A stretch of DNA of 64,000 nucleotides, from the NCBI GenBank assembly GCA_014058105.1, contig JACGCM010002784.1, forward strand, positions 4,402,001-4,466,000, given 5' to 3'. Below are positions 56,365 through 64,000 of this stretch, one piece after another (the first letter of the stretch is position 1; each line of letters starts with the position of its first letter). The notes beneath the pieces are model-generated. The model was given only the letters and a program-made list of their open reading frames with translations. It was not told the origin of the DNA and did no database searches. The translations under genes and the position numbers were made by a program. The stretch comes from Kingdonia uniflora (taxonomy: Eukaryota; Streptophyta; Magnoliopsida; Ranunculales; Circaeasteraceae).

Positions 56365-57086
56365 TGTAAGGAGCTAACTTTATTCGGATGGGAAGTTGGT
56401 TCTTACAACGTAGAATCAATCCTCAATCAAAAGAGACAAGCATTTGACCTAAAGTAAGATTTAACTATAGACAAATACTTTCGCAGAGGCCCGAAGGTGA
56501 CTCTCAACGACCTCTGGTAAGGATTATTTTAAGACAGATTGAATTACAGAAGAGTAAATAATAAGGTTCGAGTACAGAGTATCTAGGTGGTCGAAGGTAA
56601 AATGCAAGGGGTTGGAGATGATTTTTCTGACCCCATCTTGGCTTCTCATCTCCTCTCCTCTATTTATAGAGATATAGGATGCCGAGTCACCAAGAGTGGG
56701 TCAAGATTACATGATTACTATCAAGAAATCCTGGCGAGTTATGGGCGCCGGTCATGTCGGTACTGTCACTGCAACATTTACTGGTGATGCCCCTGAACAG
56801 CGCGGTGGTTGGACCTGTCACTATAGCTATACGGGCCAACCAATGCGCCGTCTGATCTGATGAGATGATTGTCTATCTTATCTTACTTTGACTGTGTGTT
56901 AGTGAGGTCGAAGGATTTTTGCTGTAGCATGTTAATCTATTCTCGAAGCTCTGTCTGATGTCGAAGCTTCGTCTTCGGGGGATCTCTGGGGAGTCTATTT
57001 TAGAGATTGAGTGGGCTTCAATATATTCAAGTAGGCTGTGAAGTGGGCTTCGACTGACTGTCGATGGCTACAAGTAGGCTACTATA
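56365..57086 (-). repeat. Tat-2 3' LTR (about 722 bp)
   Basis: Plus-strand ends are TGTAAGGAGCTAAC and GGCTACTATA. It is the reverse complement of the Tat-1 LTRs and retains the TATA region (CTCTATTTATAGAG near 56660). Confidence 0.88.
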
Positions 57087-57101
57087 TTTTCCCCCTCTCG
57101 G
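57087..57101 (-). other. Tat-2 polypurine tract
   Basis: The minus strand reads CCGAGAGGGGGAAAA directly before the 3' LTR, matching Tat-1 at 29449-29462. Confidence 0.85.
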
Positions 57102-57248
57102 TGAAGGTCTCGAAGCCAGGTGGAGAGGTGTTCGCTGTGAAAACTGTTCGGTCTTGGAATATGAGCTTTTGACTATTGTTTTTCAGGTAGGTATTAAAAG
57201 AGGGTAATTTAGAGGTATAGGTCGTTATAGGGTAATAACTGAGGTGAA

Positions 57249-57263
57249 GGCTATAAATATGGG
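57249..57263 (+). promoter_or_regulatory. TATA-like box before Tat-2 antisense gene 1
   Basis: GGCTATAAATATGGG lies about 80 bp upstream of the ATG at 57339 and outside the LTR. In Tat-1 the site is decayed (GGCTATATGTATGGG). Confidence 0.5.
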
Positions 57264-57338
57264 TTATTGTGGAGGTATACTGTATCTTCTTCCATTTATA
57301 ATAGTCTTCTGCTCTGTCTCAATATTCTAAACATCTGA

Positions 57339-57677
57339 ATGGATACCATGCCGAGCATGCATTATCAAAGGAGGATGGGCTTCGCTCGTGACCATCGAGT
57401 GGGGCGGAAGATGGTGGAACTACATATGAAGCTTTTTAGGCAGCATGATCTGAACTGGGACATGCCAGACCTTGTGGGGGTAGGACATGAGGAATTCATC
57501 AATGGTAAACCTTATGCCTATCTATAGGAACAGCTGAGGCTTCATTTTATGACTACTGAGAGGTGCTATCTCTTTCTGATGGCTCTAGCCGAAAGTCTCG
57601 TTTGTGCGGAGGAGATCACCAAGGAGCGAAACGCGGCAAGCGGAGCTGGTCCTTCCGAAAATGGGGATTTAGGTTGA
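57339..57677 (+). pseudogene. Tat-2 antisense gene 1, ~113-residue protein with one stop
   Basis: An ATG starts MDTMPSMHYQRRMGFARDHR. The frame continues MVELHMKLFRQHDLNWDMPD and EEFINGKPYAYL, then TAG (Tat-1 has Trp, TGG) and QLRLHFMTTERCYLFLMALA, ending GDLG and TGA. It is transcribed opposite to the retroelement, with its own TATA-like box. The 113-codon length is the same as in Tat-1. The pattern DMPDL...YAYLW...LMALAESLV resembles gene 2, suggesting a duplicated pair. No domain name can be given. I treat it as a real gene of the element because two copies conserve the frame better than the surrounding spacer. Confidence 0.6.
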
Positions 57678-58177
57678 TGTGGCGAATGTTTTGTATTTTT
57701 TGCAGGCTTTTTTTTTGCTATGTGGGGTTTTTTTTTGTTGCTTTTGTAGTGGTGGTAGAAATATAATTTGTTTGTTTGATCGGGTGTTTGGAATGGACAA
57801 AATATTTTCTACATACTTGTATTGCTGTGTCTGATAGATAATGTTGACGAATGTAGACGATTACTCTTATAGGCCCGAGGTATAATGATATACTCGAAGG
57901 TAATGATGATCGAATGCTCGACGCTAGAGGTATGCTCGAATAGGACTCCTCGAGATTGAGGTTTGAATACAGGTACCGATGAATTAGTTATATCTGGGAA
58001 GTTAGAAAGTTTGTTTGATGACTTTTTGAGGTTGGGAATTGAAGGTTGCCATTAATTCGGTTAAGGAAGAGGGAAAGTTGTGGTGGGTTTGTAAGTATAA
58101 AAGGGGATAGGTTGGAGGGAATTTCTTCATCTATCCTACAACTTTCTCTTCATCTACTGCTTTGTTTGTTGATCAAC
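57678..58177 (+). other. Tat-2 spacer between antisense genes 1 and 2, with TATA-like box
   Basis: It includes T-rich runs (57705-57740) and TTGAATACAGGTACCGATGA text shared with Tat-1 near 28580. A TATA-like AGTATAAAAGGGG lies at 58093-58105, about 75 bp before gene 2. No frame of note. Confidence 0.45.
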
Positions 58178-58495
58178 ATGGCTAAAAATGTACCGGTTCA
58201 AGGAGATCAAGCGGCGGTGAGGGCCAGGAGGATCCAGGAGGCCATGCTGGGTCTTCAACAGAGGATCAGAATAGAGGAGAATATTGATGCTGAAATGCCA
58301 AACCTTTTTGAAGCGGAACCTGGGGTACCACTCTATGACATGCCCTTCGCGTACTGGTGGCGAATAGTGTAGATGTTGGGGCCGTTTCCTGGCCATCAGC
58401 TGTCTATTCTCATAGGCTTCGCAGAGGATATAGTGGACCAGGAGGATAAAGATGCAGCAGCCATTGCTGAAGAGATGCAACCTGCCAATATATAG
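58178..58495 (+). pseudogene. Tat-2 antisense gene 2, 105-residue protein with one stop
   Basis: ATG at 58178 gives MAKNVPVQGDQAAVRARRIQ, then MLGLQQRIRIEENIDAEMPN, a PLYDMPFAYWWRIV stretch, a TAG, and LGPFPGHQLSILIGFAEDIV followed by an acidic tail ending QPANI and TAG at 58495. The N-terminal half is shared with Tat-1 (28370-28194). The layout (basic helix, EMPxL, aromatic Y/W pair, leucine-rich helix, acidic or polar tail) parallels gene 1. Start choice: the upstream in-frame ATG at 58046 lies before the TATA-like box, and the Tat-1 copy conserves the 58178 position. Function unknown. Confidence 0.6.
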
Positions 58496-59371
58496 GGTTC
58501 TCTTTTGTATGCTTTCTTGTTGTTGCTTTCTTTTTTTCTTCCTCTCGTTCTTTTTTTTTGTATGAAGCTTGTAATATTATCTGAGTTGCTAAATGAAAAT
58601 GGTTTTTGTTGATAACTTGCTTTGTCGAGCTGTGCGTACCAGTAATATAATCTGAATTGTAATTTGAGGTATTGAAGGGATAATACAGTTGTTAAAATGT
58701 ATTGTTTGTGTTGTTTCGAAGATAAAAATGAATTTATCAAAGTGAAAGGTAAACTGTGTCGAAGCTGAAAACTTTATCTGCAAGTATGAGATTTTTGAAT
58801 GGTCAAAATATATGATTGTATTCGGTCGAAGGGTTGAAACTTTTGAGTCAAAGGATGTGTTGGATGTTAAAGGTCGATATATTAGATAAGTTTATTTGAG
58901 GCTATGTGCTGCGGATTGTTCGAGACATAAAATGGTCGAGTACTCGAGTTCGGGGATTGTGTCGACGGTTATGCTGGATTTGACTAGCCGTTCTGACAGC
59001 CCAGACAGCTGGTCTGTCAGATTGGTACGGGCGCCTGGGGCAGTGTGCAAAAAGTAATGATGATGTTTTTCTTGTATGACAGAAAAGGTTATGATGTAAC
59101 TGTTTGGACTTGGTTGTTTAGCTTCGAGGGGAGAAAAAAGTTTGAGAAGCTTAAGCTTTTGCAAGCAGTTAAAAGTGAGGGTGTTATTCGTACGTGAGAG
59201 GTACGAGGGGTATATTGGTCAAAACATATTGTAGCCAAAAAGTCGGGTAGTGGGGTCGTGGTAATGATAGTGGTTAGAAAATCGAGGCAGTTTTGGGTTT
59301 TTCGAAAGATATATAAGAGGGAGAAGAGTAATTACTGTATTGTTTTACTGTGAGAACCAAAGAGTGGAGAG
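58496..59371 (+). other. Tat-2 spacer between antisense genes 2 and 3
   Basis: About 870 bp, T-rich, with no credible frame. A TATA-like AGATATATAAGAGG at 59307-59320 lies about 55 bp before the ATG at 59372. This region is deleted in Tat-1. Confidence 0.45.
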
Positions 59372-61872
59372 ATGGGAACGTACGTCATTTCGCACTTGGG
59401 AGTTCTTGTTGCACTTGCTGGTTTGGTTTTGCTAATTCGAGGGTAGTGCTGCTAACCACTGGTAAGTTACTTGATCTCTGCTACTTGTACTTTGTTTTGC
59501 CCTTTTGAGACTGTAGATAGGCAGTCTATATTTGGGTTTTAGAGGTTATTTTCGAGGGTAAACAGACTTGAGGGATTTGAGTTTTGACCCATTTTGGGGT
59601 TTAAGGAGTTTTGGAGGGGGTACTGGGTCTGAGATTGAGGTTGTGATGAATATCTGGTGGGGATGGACGGGATAGGAGTGATAGGCACGGGATTGTCGAA
59701 TTTTCCACTCTAATTGTGTGCCTCTTCTTCTGTAGGCTAAAATACGTAACCGTCGGGCTTCGGGACGGAAACTGATAAATGAGGAGTTTAAAGAATTTGA
59801 TGCTAGTATTTCTGGTCGAGCCCCAATAGATGAGGGTAGTGATGTAGAAGTTTTAGATATTATAGCCGAGGCTCTATTGTCTATGATTCTACCGGCTGAG
59901 GAGGTTCCAATTTCGAGACGTCGAAGGACGATAGTTATCGAAGATAGTGATAAAGAGGAAACAGTATAGGGGGAGGGGGGTAATGAAGGGCCTTCGAGAG
60001 ATAAGGTACAGAGTGAAGACAGTGGGGATTCGACTGAGTCAGATAGGGTCGAAGGTACCGTTTATGCTAAAGATAGAATTAAATTAAATTGGTTTGCCGC
60101 CAAATTAAAACTCTCAAAGTTGGGGGTATATCTGAGTATTGCAGAGGCAGGGTTGACCTTCAAGTCGGTCCCTGGGGAAGGGATTTTGGCTTATAGAGGC
60201 TAAATTCGATTGGGACTGGAGCTTCCTCTCCGAAGACTGGTGAAAGAAGTGTTGAATTTCTAGGGGGAGCTTCGGTGCAAATGAACGGTAATTTTTATGA
60301 GATGATGAGGGTTGGAGATGGGATGAATATAAAACTGGCTAGTGAGGGTCGAAGTTTGATTAAGTGGTTTGACATTATCACCTTTAACTCGAGGAAGGCT
60401 AGTCAGAACCCGGGGACCTATCACATCAAATGTCACCCGGAGAAACCTTGGTTCTTTGACCTATGCTCGATAGGCCGAGGGTGGAATAAAGATTTACTGA
60501 TAGTAAGGGGTAACTATGAGAATGTAGATAAAGATGACCCGTATAAATTACATCATAGGGTATATAACGAAAGTAAGTTTACTGTCGAAGGGTTTGTTGT
60601 TGATGTGTATCTGAAATAAGTGATAACTGTGTTTTTGTTTTACTCTGTAGGTCCGAAGAGTTCATCTTGGGATAATCCGGAAAATTATATTGATACTATG
60701 CTTGAGGCTAGTGAAGACTGGGTAAATTTTGTGTTTGACAGTTTCAAAATCAAAAGGCAAAGGAGGAAGAAGGCGGATTCCCTGCTTCGTGACGTACCCG
60801 CTACGCCGAAGCTACCAAAGAAAAAAAGAGGTGAAGGTCTTTCGAAGGGGAAAAAAGAAATGAGAGGGGAGGAGTTGCCATGGAACTACCAGTTTGTGCC
60901 GCGATGGTGGAGGGGTTCGAAGCAAGTAGTGCCAGTGCCCGAAGTGGCAGGAGATACCTCAAAGTTGAGGCTGAGGCCATTAGCAACTCAAACTGAAAAG
61001 GGAAAAGGCCCGATAGTCCCCGAAGCATCGAAGGTGCAGCAATCGAAGGCTGGCCAACGCAAGAGGCGTAAGGTGCTGGGGGAGGATGATACGCTGGAGG
61101 AAGATGAAGAGATGACGGAGGATGAACGACAAGAACAAGTTGTGGCAAAGCAGGCTTCGATGGTCAAGCTCTGGGAAGATGACCCAGATGAGGCTTCGAA
61201 GGAGATAAAGAAGCTCATGTTTCAGGTAACTATATGCGACTTACTGTTATGATACTTTGAGAGTTCTTGAAAATTCTTCAAGTTTCGAGTTGTACTGATT
61301 TCATGAAAATTTTAGCAGACGGATGCTTGGATGCAAACTTGCAGTAAGGCAATGAAGTTAGTAAAGGAGAAATTGAAGCAAGCGAGGGACAATCTGAATC
61401 TTTCTCGTGGAAAGCGGTATCACTGGTGTCTGAAGTCAAGAAGTTGAAGCAAGATCTGGGGGTGCTTACCGACTCTTATGATGAGAGGCTCGAGCTGCAG
61501 AGGTCAAGGCTGGAGCGAGAGTGGTCTGCGAAGCTTATGGTGTGTGAGAGGGAGAAAGCAGAACATAAGGCAAATTTTCAGCGGTAGTATGATGGCGAAT
61601 GTAAGGTGAACGTTAAGTTGAAAAGCTTTATAGATGATAAGGGGTATGACCCCGAGACATTGGAACCTTATCCTGTGTCTCCCGAACTTATTGAAGGGGA
61701 TGATTTGCAGATGAAGGGAGGAGTGCGCACATTGTTGAAGAAATCGTTGGAAGTATTGGGGGTGGGGCAAATACTTCGCTTGTTGGAGCGCCCATTGGTA
61801 GAACTGTTGATGGTTTGGTCGTTAAAGGTTCGAATGAAGTTGCTGGGGGATCTGTGGAGCAAGAAGGTGTAA
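59372..61872 (+). pseudogene. Tat-2 antisense gene 3, Transposase_28-like protein with coiled-coil tail
   Basis: Exon 1 (59372-59461) has ATG and a GT donor. Exon 2 (59736-60619) reads NRRASGRKLINEEFKEFDAS, an acidic linker (RRRTIVIEDSDKEE), LGLELPLRRLVKEVLNF and, after a frameshift, MNGNFYEMMRVGDG, KPWFFDLCSIGRGWNKDLLI. The GLxLPLxxxVxEVLxFLG...WFFxL layout is that of the 'putative gypsy type transposon' family (PF04195), known as antisense frames of gypsy elements. Exon 3 (60651-61225) carries SWDNPENYIDTMLEASEDWV, a basic and acidic middle (RKRRKVLGEDD). Exon 4 (61319-61872) reads LKQARDNLNLSRGK and LKQDLGVLTDSYDERLELQR, a coiled coil. At least three stops and two frameshifts. Intron borders 1 and 3 are GT/AG. 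The short gap after VYLK may be a read-through stop or a tiny intron. Confidence 0.7.
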
Positions 61873-62414
61873 CCGCTCCGATATAAAGTATTTGGGATTG
61901 AGGTTTCATGTCTTCTTCTGCTGATTATAATGTTGAGTTGTAATATTTTGAACAATGCTGTTGTTTTCTGTTGGTCTCTGAACACGGTAGGTAGTTTGTT
62001 CTTTTGTTATCTGTTGAACTTCTAAATTTGATGTTAAACATATTGATGCGTATTTTCTGAACATACTGATTATGAACTTCTTATTTGATATCTGATTTGC
62101 TGATGGATTGTGTAATCGTGCTCTGATTTTGATTATTGGGACTTCAATGCATATTCTGCTGATTTTGGTTCTTTTGGACTCTTGATGATTGGTCTTTGAA
62201 TTACACTGCAACTATTCCTCTAATGGATAATATGCTGAATATGCTCTTCATTTGATAGAATTGTAGATAGTATGTTTGTATACGGCTGCTGTTTGGCATT
62301 GTAGAAGGTGGAACTGTTTGAGTAGAAATTTGATCTGTATGGATGACTGTAATGTGATTGAAACCTGAGGAGTGTCGAAGATATATAGATCTAAGTTTGA
62401 ATGTTTTGCTGGAT
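61873..62414 (+). other. Tat-2 trailer of antisense gene 3
   Basis: Non-coding DNA colinear with 26261-26909 of Tat-1 on the other strand. Confidence 0.6.
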
Positions 62415-63090
62415 ATCGAAGGCCGAGGCCACAACGATGTTAAATTTTTTGATAAATTTCTAGGTCGCCTCCGAGTATCAGTCGGGCCGAGGGGACGTGA
62501 TACCTAGAGGAAACCCAAAAATATACTAGACTTCGAAGGCCTAAGCCACAGTGAAGCAATATATGATTGCCTCCAACGCATTCCCGAGGGCCGGTCTTTC
62601 GACCATCCTTGCCCCTCGAGTTTGCTCTAATGTTAGAAACTTGAGCAATTCATGTCGCCCCCAAGTACCAGTCGGGGTGAGGGTGGACATGATACCCGGG
62701 GTAAACCAAGAGAAGGACTGGACTTCAACAGTTTCAGAGCCTGGACGAAGTATATCTGTTTACCCCCAATGCATCCCCGAGGGTTTAGTCTTTTGACCAT
62801 CCTTGCCCCTCGAGTTTGCTCGAAATTGGAGGCTTGAGCAATTTAAGATTGCCCCTAAGTATCAGTCGGGGCGAGGGTGGATATGATACCTTGGGTCAAT
62901 CAAGAAAAGAACTGGATTTCGAAGGCCTAAACCACAACGAAGCAATATCTGATCGCCCCCAATGCATCCCAAGGGTCTGGTCTTTGAACCATTCTTACCT
63001 CTCTAGTTTGCTCGAAGTTGGGTGTTTGAAAGATCTCGAGGTTACCCTCGAGTATTAGCCGGGTTGAAGGTTGATATGATACCTGAGTTA
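62415..63090. repeat. Tat-2 tandem repeat, unit about 190-195 bp
   Basis: The phrase TTCGAAGGCC (or a variant) recurs at about 62416, 62531, 62723 and 62917. Between them CCCCTCGAGTTTGCTC, CAGTCGGGGCGAGGGTGGA and GATACC repeat in the same order. The first unit is shortened to about 115 bp. About 3.5 units lie between the end of pol and the trailer of the antisense gene. The same unit survives in Tat-1. Confidence 0.85.
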
Positions 63091-63179
63091 AATCAAGAAA
63101 TTCAAAATAGAACAGGAGACAAAGTAAGGGTTGTAAAACTTGTTTATTCAATGTTCTGGATTACATCAGTTATAATTAG

Positions 63180-64000
63180 TTAGAGATATGGCCTGTTATA
63201 GTAGACCAGCTGCATTGTACTCTCGGGATTTGGTAGAGGCTCTTCGTCTTCCGTCATTAAGTAATAAGAACCCTTATCCATTTTATCGTAGATGACATAT
63301 GGTCCTTCCCAATATTCGGCTAACTTACCGGCATTTCGAGGTTTCGAGGATTGATTGACACGTCGAAGTACCAGATCTCCAATGTTGAAACTCCATGGTC
63401 GAACTCTTTTGTTGTAGGATTTCTGAAGTGATGTGTGATACCGGCCAAGGTTGGCGATAGCTCAATCTCTTGTTTCATCGATCCATAACATGTTACATGC
63501 AATTTCGAACTCATTATCTTCGTCTGGGAGGCTAGGGTCTCGAGTGGGTACTTCGAATTGGGTTGGCAATACAGCTTCGGTTCCATATGTTAGGAGGAAG
63601 GGGGTGCATCCTGTGGATTTTCTTGGGGTTGTGCGATAGGTCCAAAGGACATGTTGTAACTCTTGAACCCATCGTCCTTTCTTTGTATTGACTCTCTTCT
63701 TAAGACCATCGACGATGGTTTTGTTAATTGCTTCAACTTGACCGTTGCCCTGGGGATAGTAAGGTATGGAGGGTGAGATGATGATGTTTTGTTTTTTGAG
63801 GAAGTTTCTGACTTTGCTGCCAACGAATTTGGGACCATTGTCGCATCGAATCATGTGGTGATAGCCGAAGTGAGTGATGTTGTTTTCCCATAAAAGTTTG
63901 ATGACTTCCTCTTCTCTGGTTCGGCATAGAGGTACTGCTTCAACCTATTTTGTAAAGTAATTGGTTGCGACGAGGATGCTTTCTCTACTACCCGAGGCTT
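63180..64000 (-). pseudogene. Tat-2 pol C-terminus, integrase with two stops
   Basis: On the minus strand the frame enters with SILVATNYFTK, then TAG where W is expected in YFTKWVEA (TGG to TAG), VEAVPLCRTREEEVIKLLWE, MIRCDNGPKFVGSKVRN (second catalytic Asp), YPQGNGQVEAINKTIVDGLK (catalytic Glu), VLWTYRTTPRKSTGCTPFLL, YGTEAVLP, then a TGA in DETRD*AIANLG. The C-terminal domain follows with WSFNIGDLVLRRVNQSSKPR, EGPYVIYDKMDKGSYYL and a natural stop at 63180. Integrase inserts cDNA into the host. The D and E of the core are present, but the stops inactivate it. The rest of pol and gag lie beyond the window. Confidence 0.9.

Larger units (their letters stand above)
56365..64000 (-). mobile_element. 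Tat-2, Tat-lineage (Retand/Grande-like) Ty3/gypsy element, minus strand, continues past window
   Basis: From left to right on the plus strand: 3' LTR (56365-57086), polypurine tract, three antisense genes (57339-61872), a spacer, a ~190-bp tandem repeat (62415-63090), and the C-terminal part of pol on the minus strand (63180 to the edge). Known Tat elements such as Grande and Retand have an extra antisense frame between pol and the 3' LTR, and this layout agrees. The left end is inserted in intron-like DNA upstream of MAP kinase exon 1. Confidence 0.88.

Overview
The window is repeat-rich, AT-rich nuclear DNA of a flowering plant, probably a eudicot. Nearly all of it is nested, decayed LTR retrotransposons, plus two CACTA-type DNA transposon ends that lie beside broken pieces of ordinary plant genes. 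I see no intact host gene, tRNA, rRNA, CRISPR array or bacterial feature. Family names rest on protein motifs, primer-binding sites (PBS), polypurine tracts (PPT) and target-site duplications (TSD) read by eye.

Left block (1-25209). An Ale/Retrofit-like copia fragment (plus, 22572-24365) is broken at its 5' side by a second copia, 'copia-1' (minus; 3' LTR at 1-535, 5' LTR at 21593-22559). Copia-1 is split by an Athila-type Ty3/gypsy element, Athila-A (plus, 794-15273). Athila-A is split between RNase H and integrase by a CACTA left end (7402). Behind that end lie a cinnamyl-alcohol-dehydrogenase fragment and a D-type cyclin fragment, both with recognisable exons and introns.

Middle block (25210-47707). 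Tat-1 (25210-30113, TSD ACTAG) is a Tat-lineage derivative that has lost gag-pol but keeps antisense genes. Athila-B (minus, 30794-46311) carries a gag-only copia in its 3' LTR (31565-34266, TSD TGTGA) and a 2.55-kb solo LTR in its 5' LTR (43071-45624, TSD CTACC). It abuts a third Athila fragment, Athila-C (46312-47707).

Right block (47708-64000). A second CACTA end (47708) interrupts Athila-C. It is followed by an IQ67-domain (IQD) pseudogene fragment (plus) and a TDY-type MAP kinase pseudogene fragment (minus). A GC-rich non-autonomous LTR element (51099-55521, TSD ACGAT) lies inside a MAP kinase exon, at the RWYRAPEL motif. Tat-2 (minus, 56365 to beyond the window) shows the full Tat 3' architecture: 3' LTR, three antisense genes each with a TATA-like box, a ~190-bp tandem repeat, and the end of pol.

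The most interesting systems are the antisense gene cluster of the Tat elements, which includes two apparently paralogous ~110-residue proteins; the two CACTA ends associated with host gene fragments; and a TTCGAA-centred motif array found in LTRs of three unrelated families. All coding regions here are judged to be pseudogenes or element remnants.
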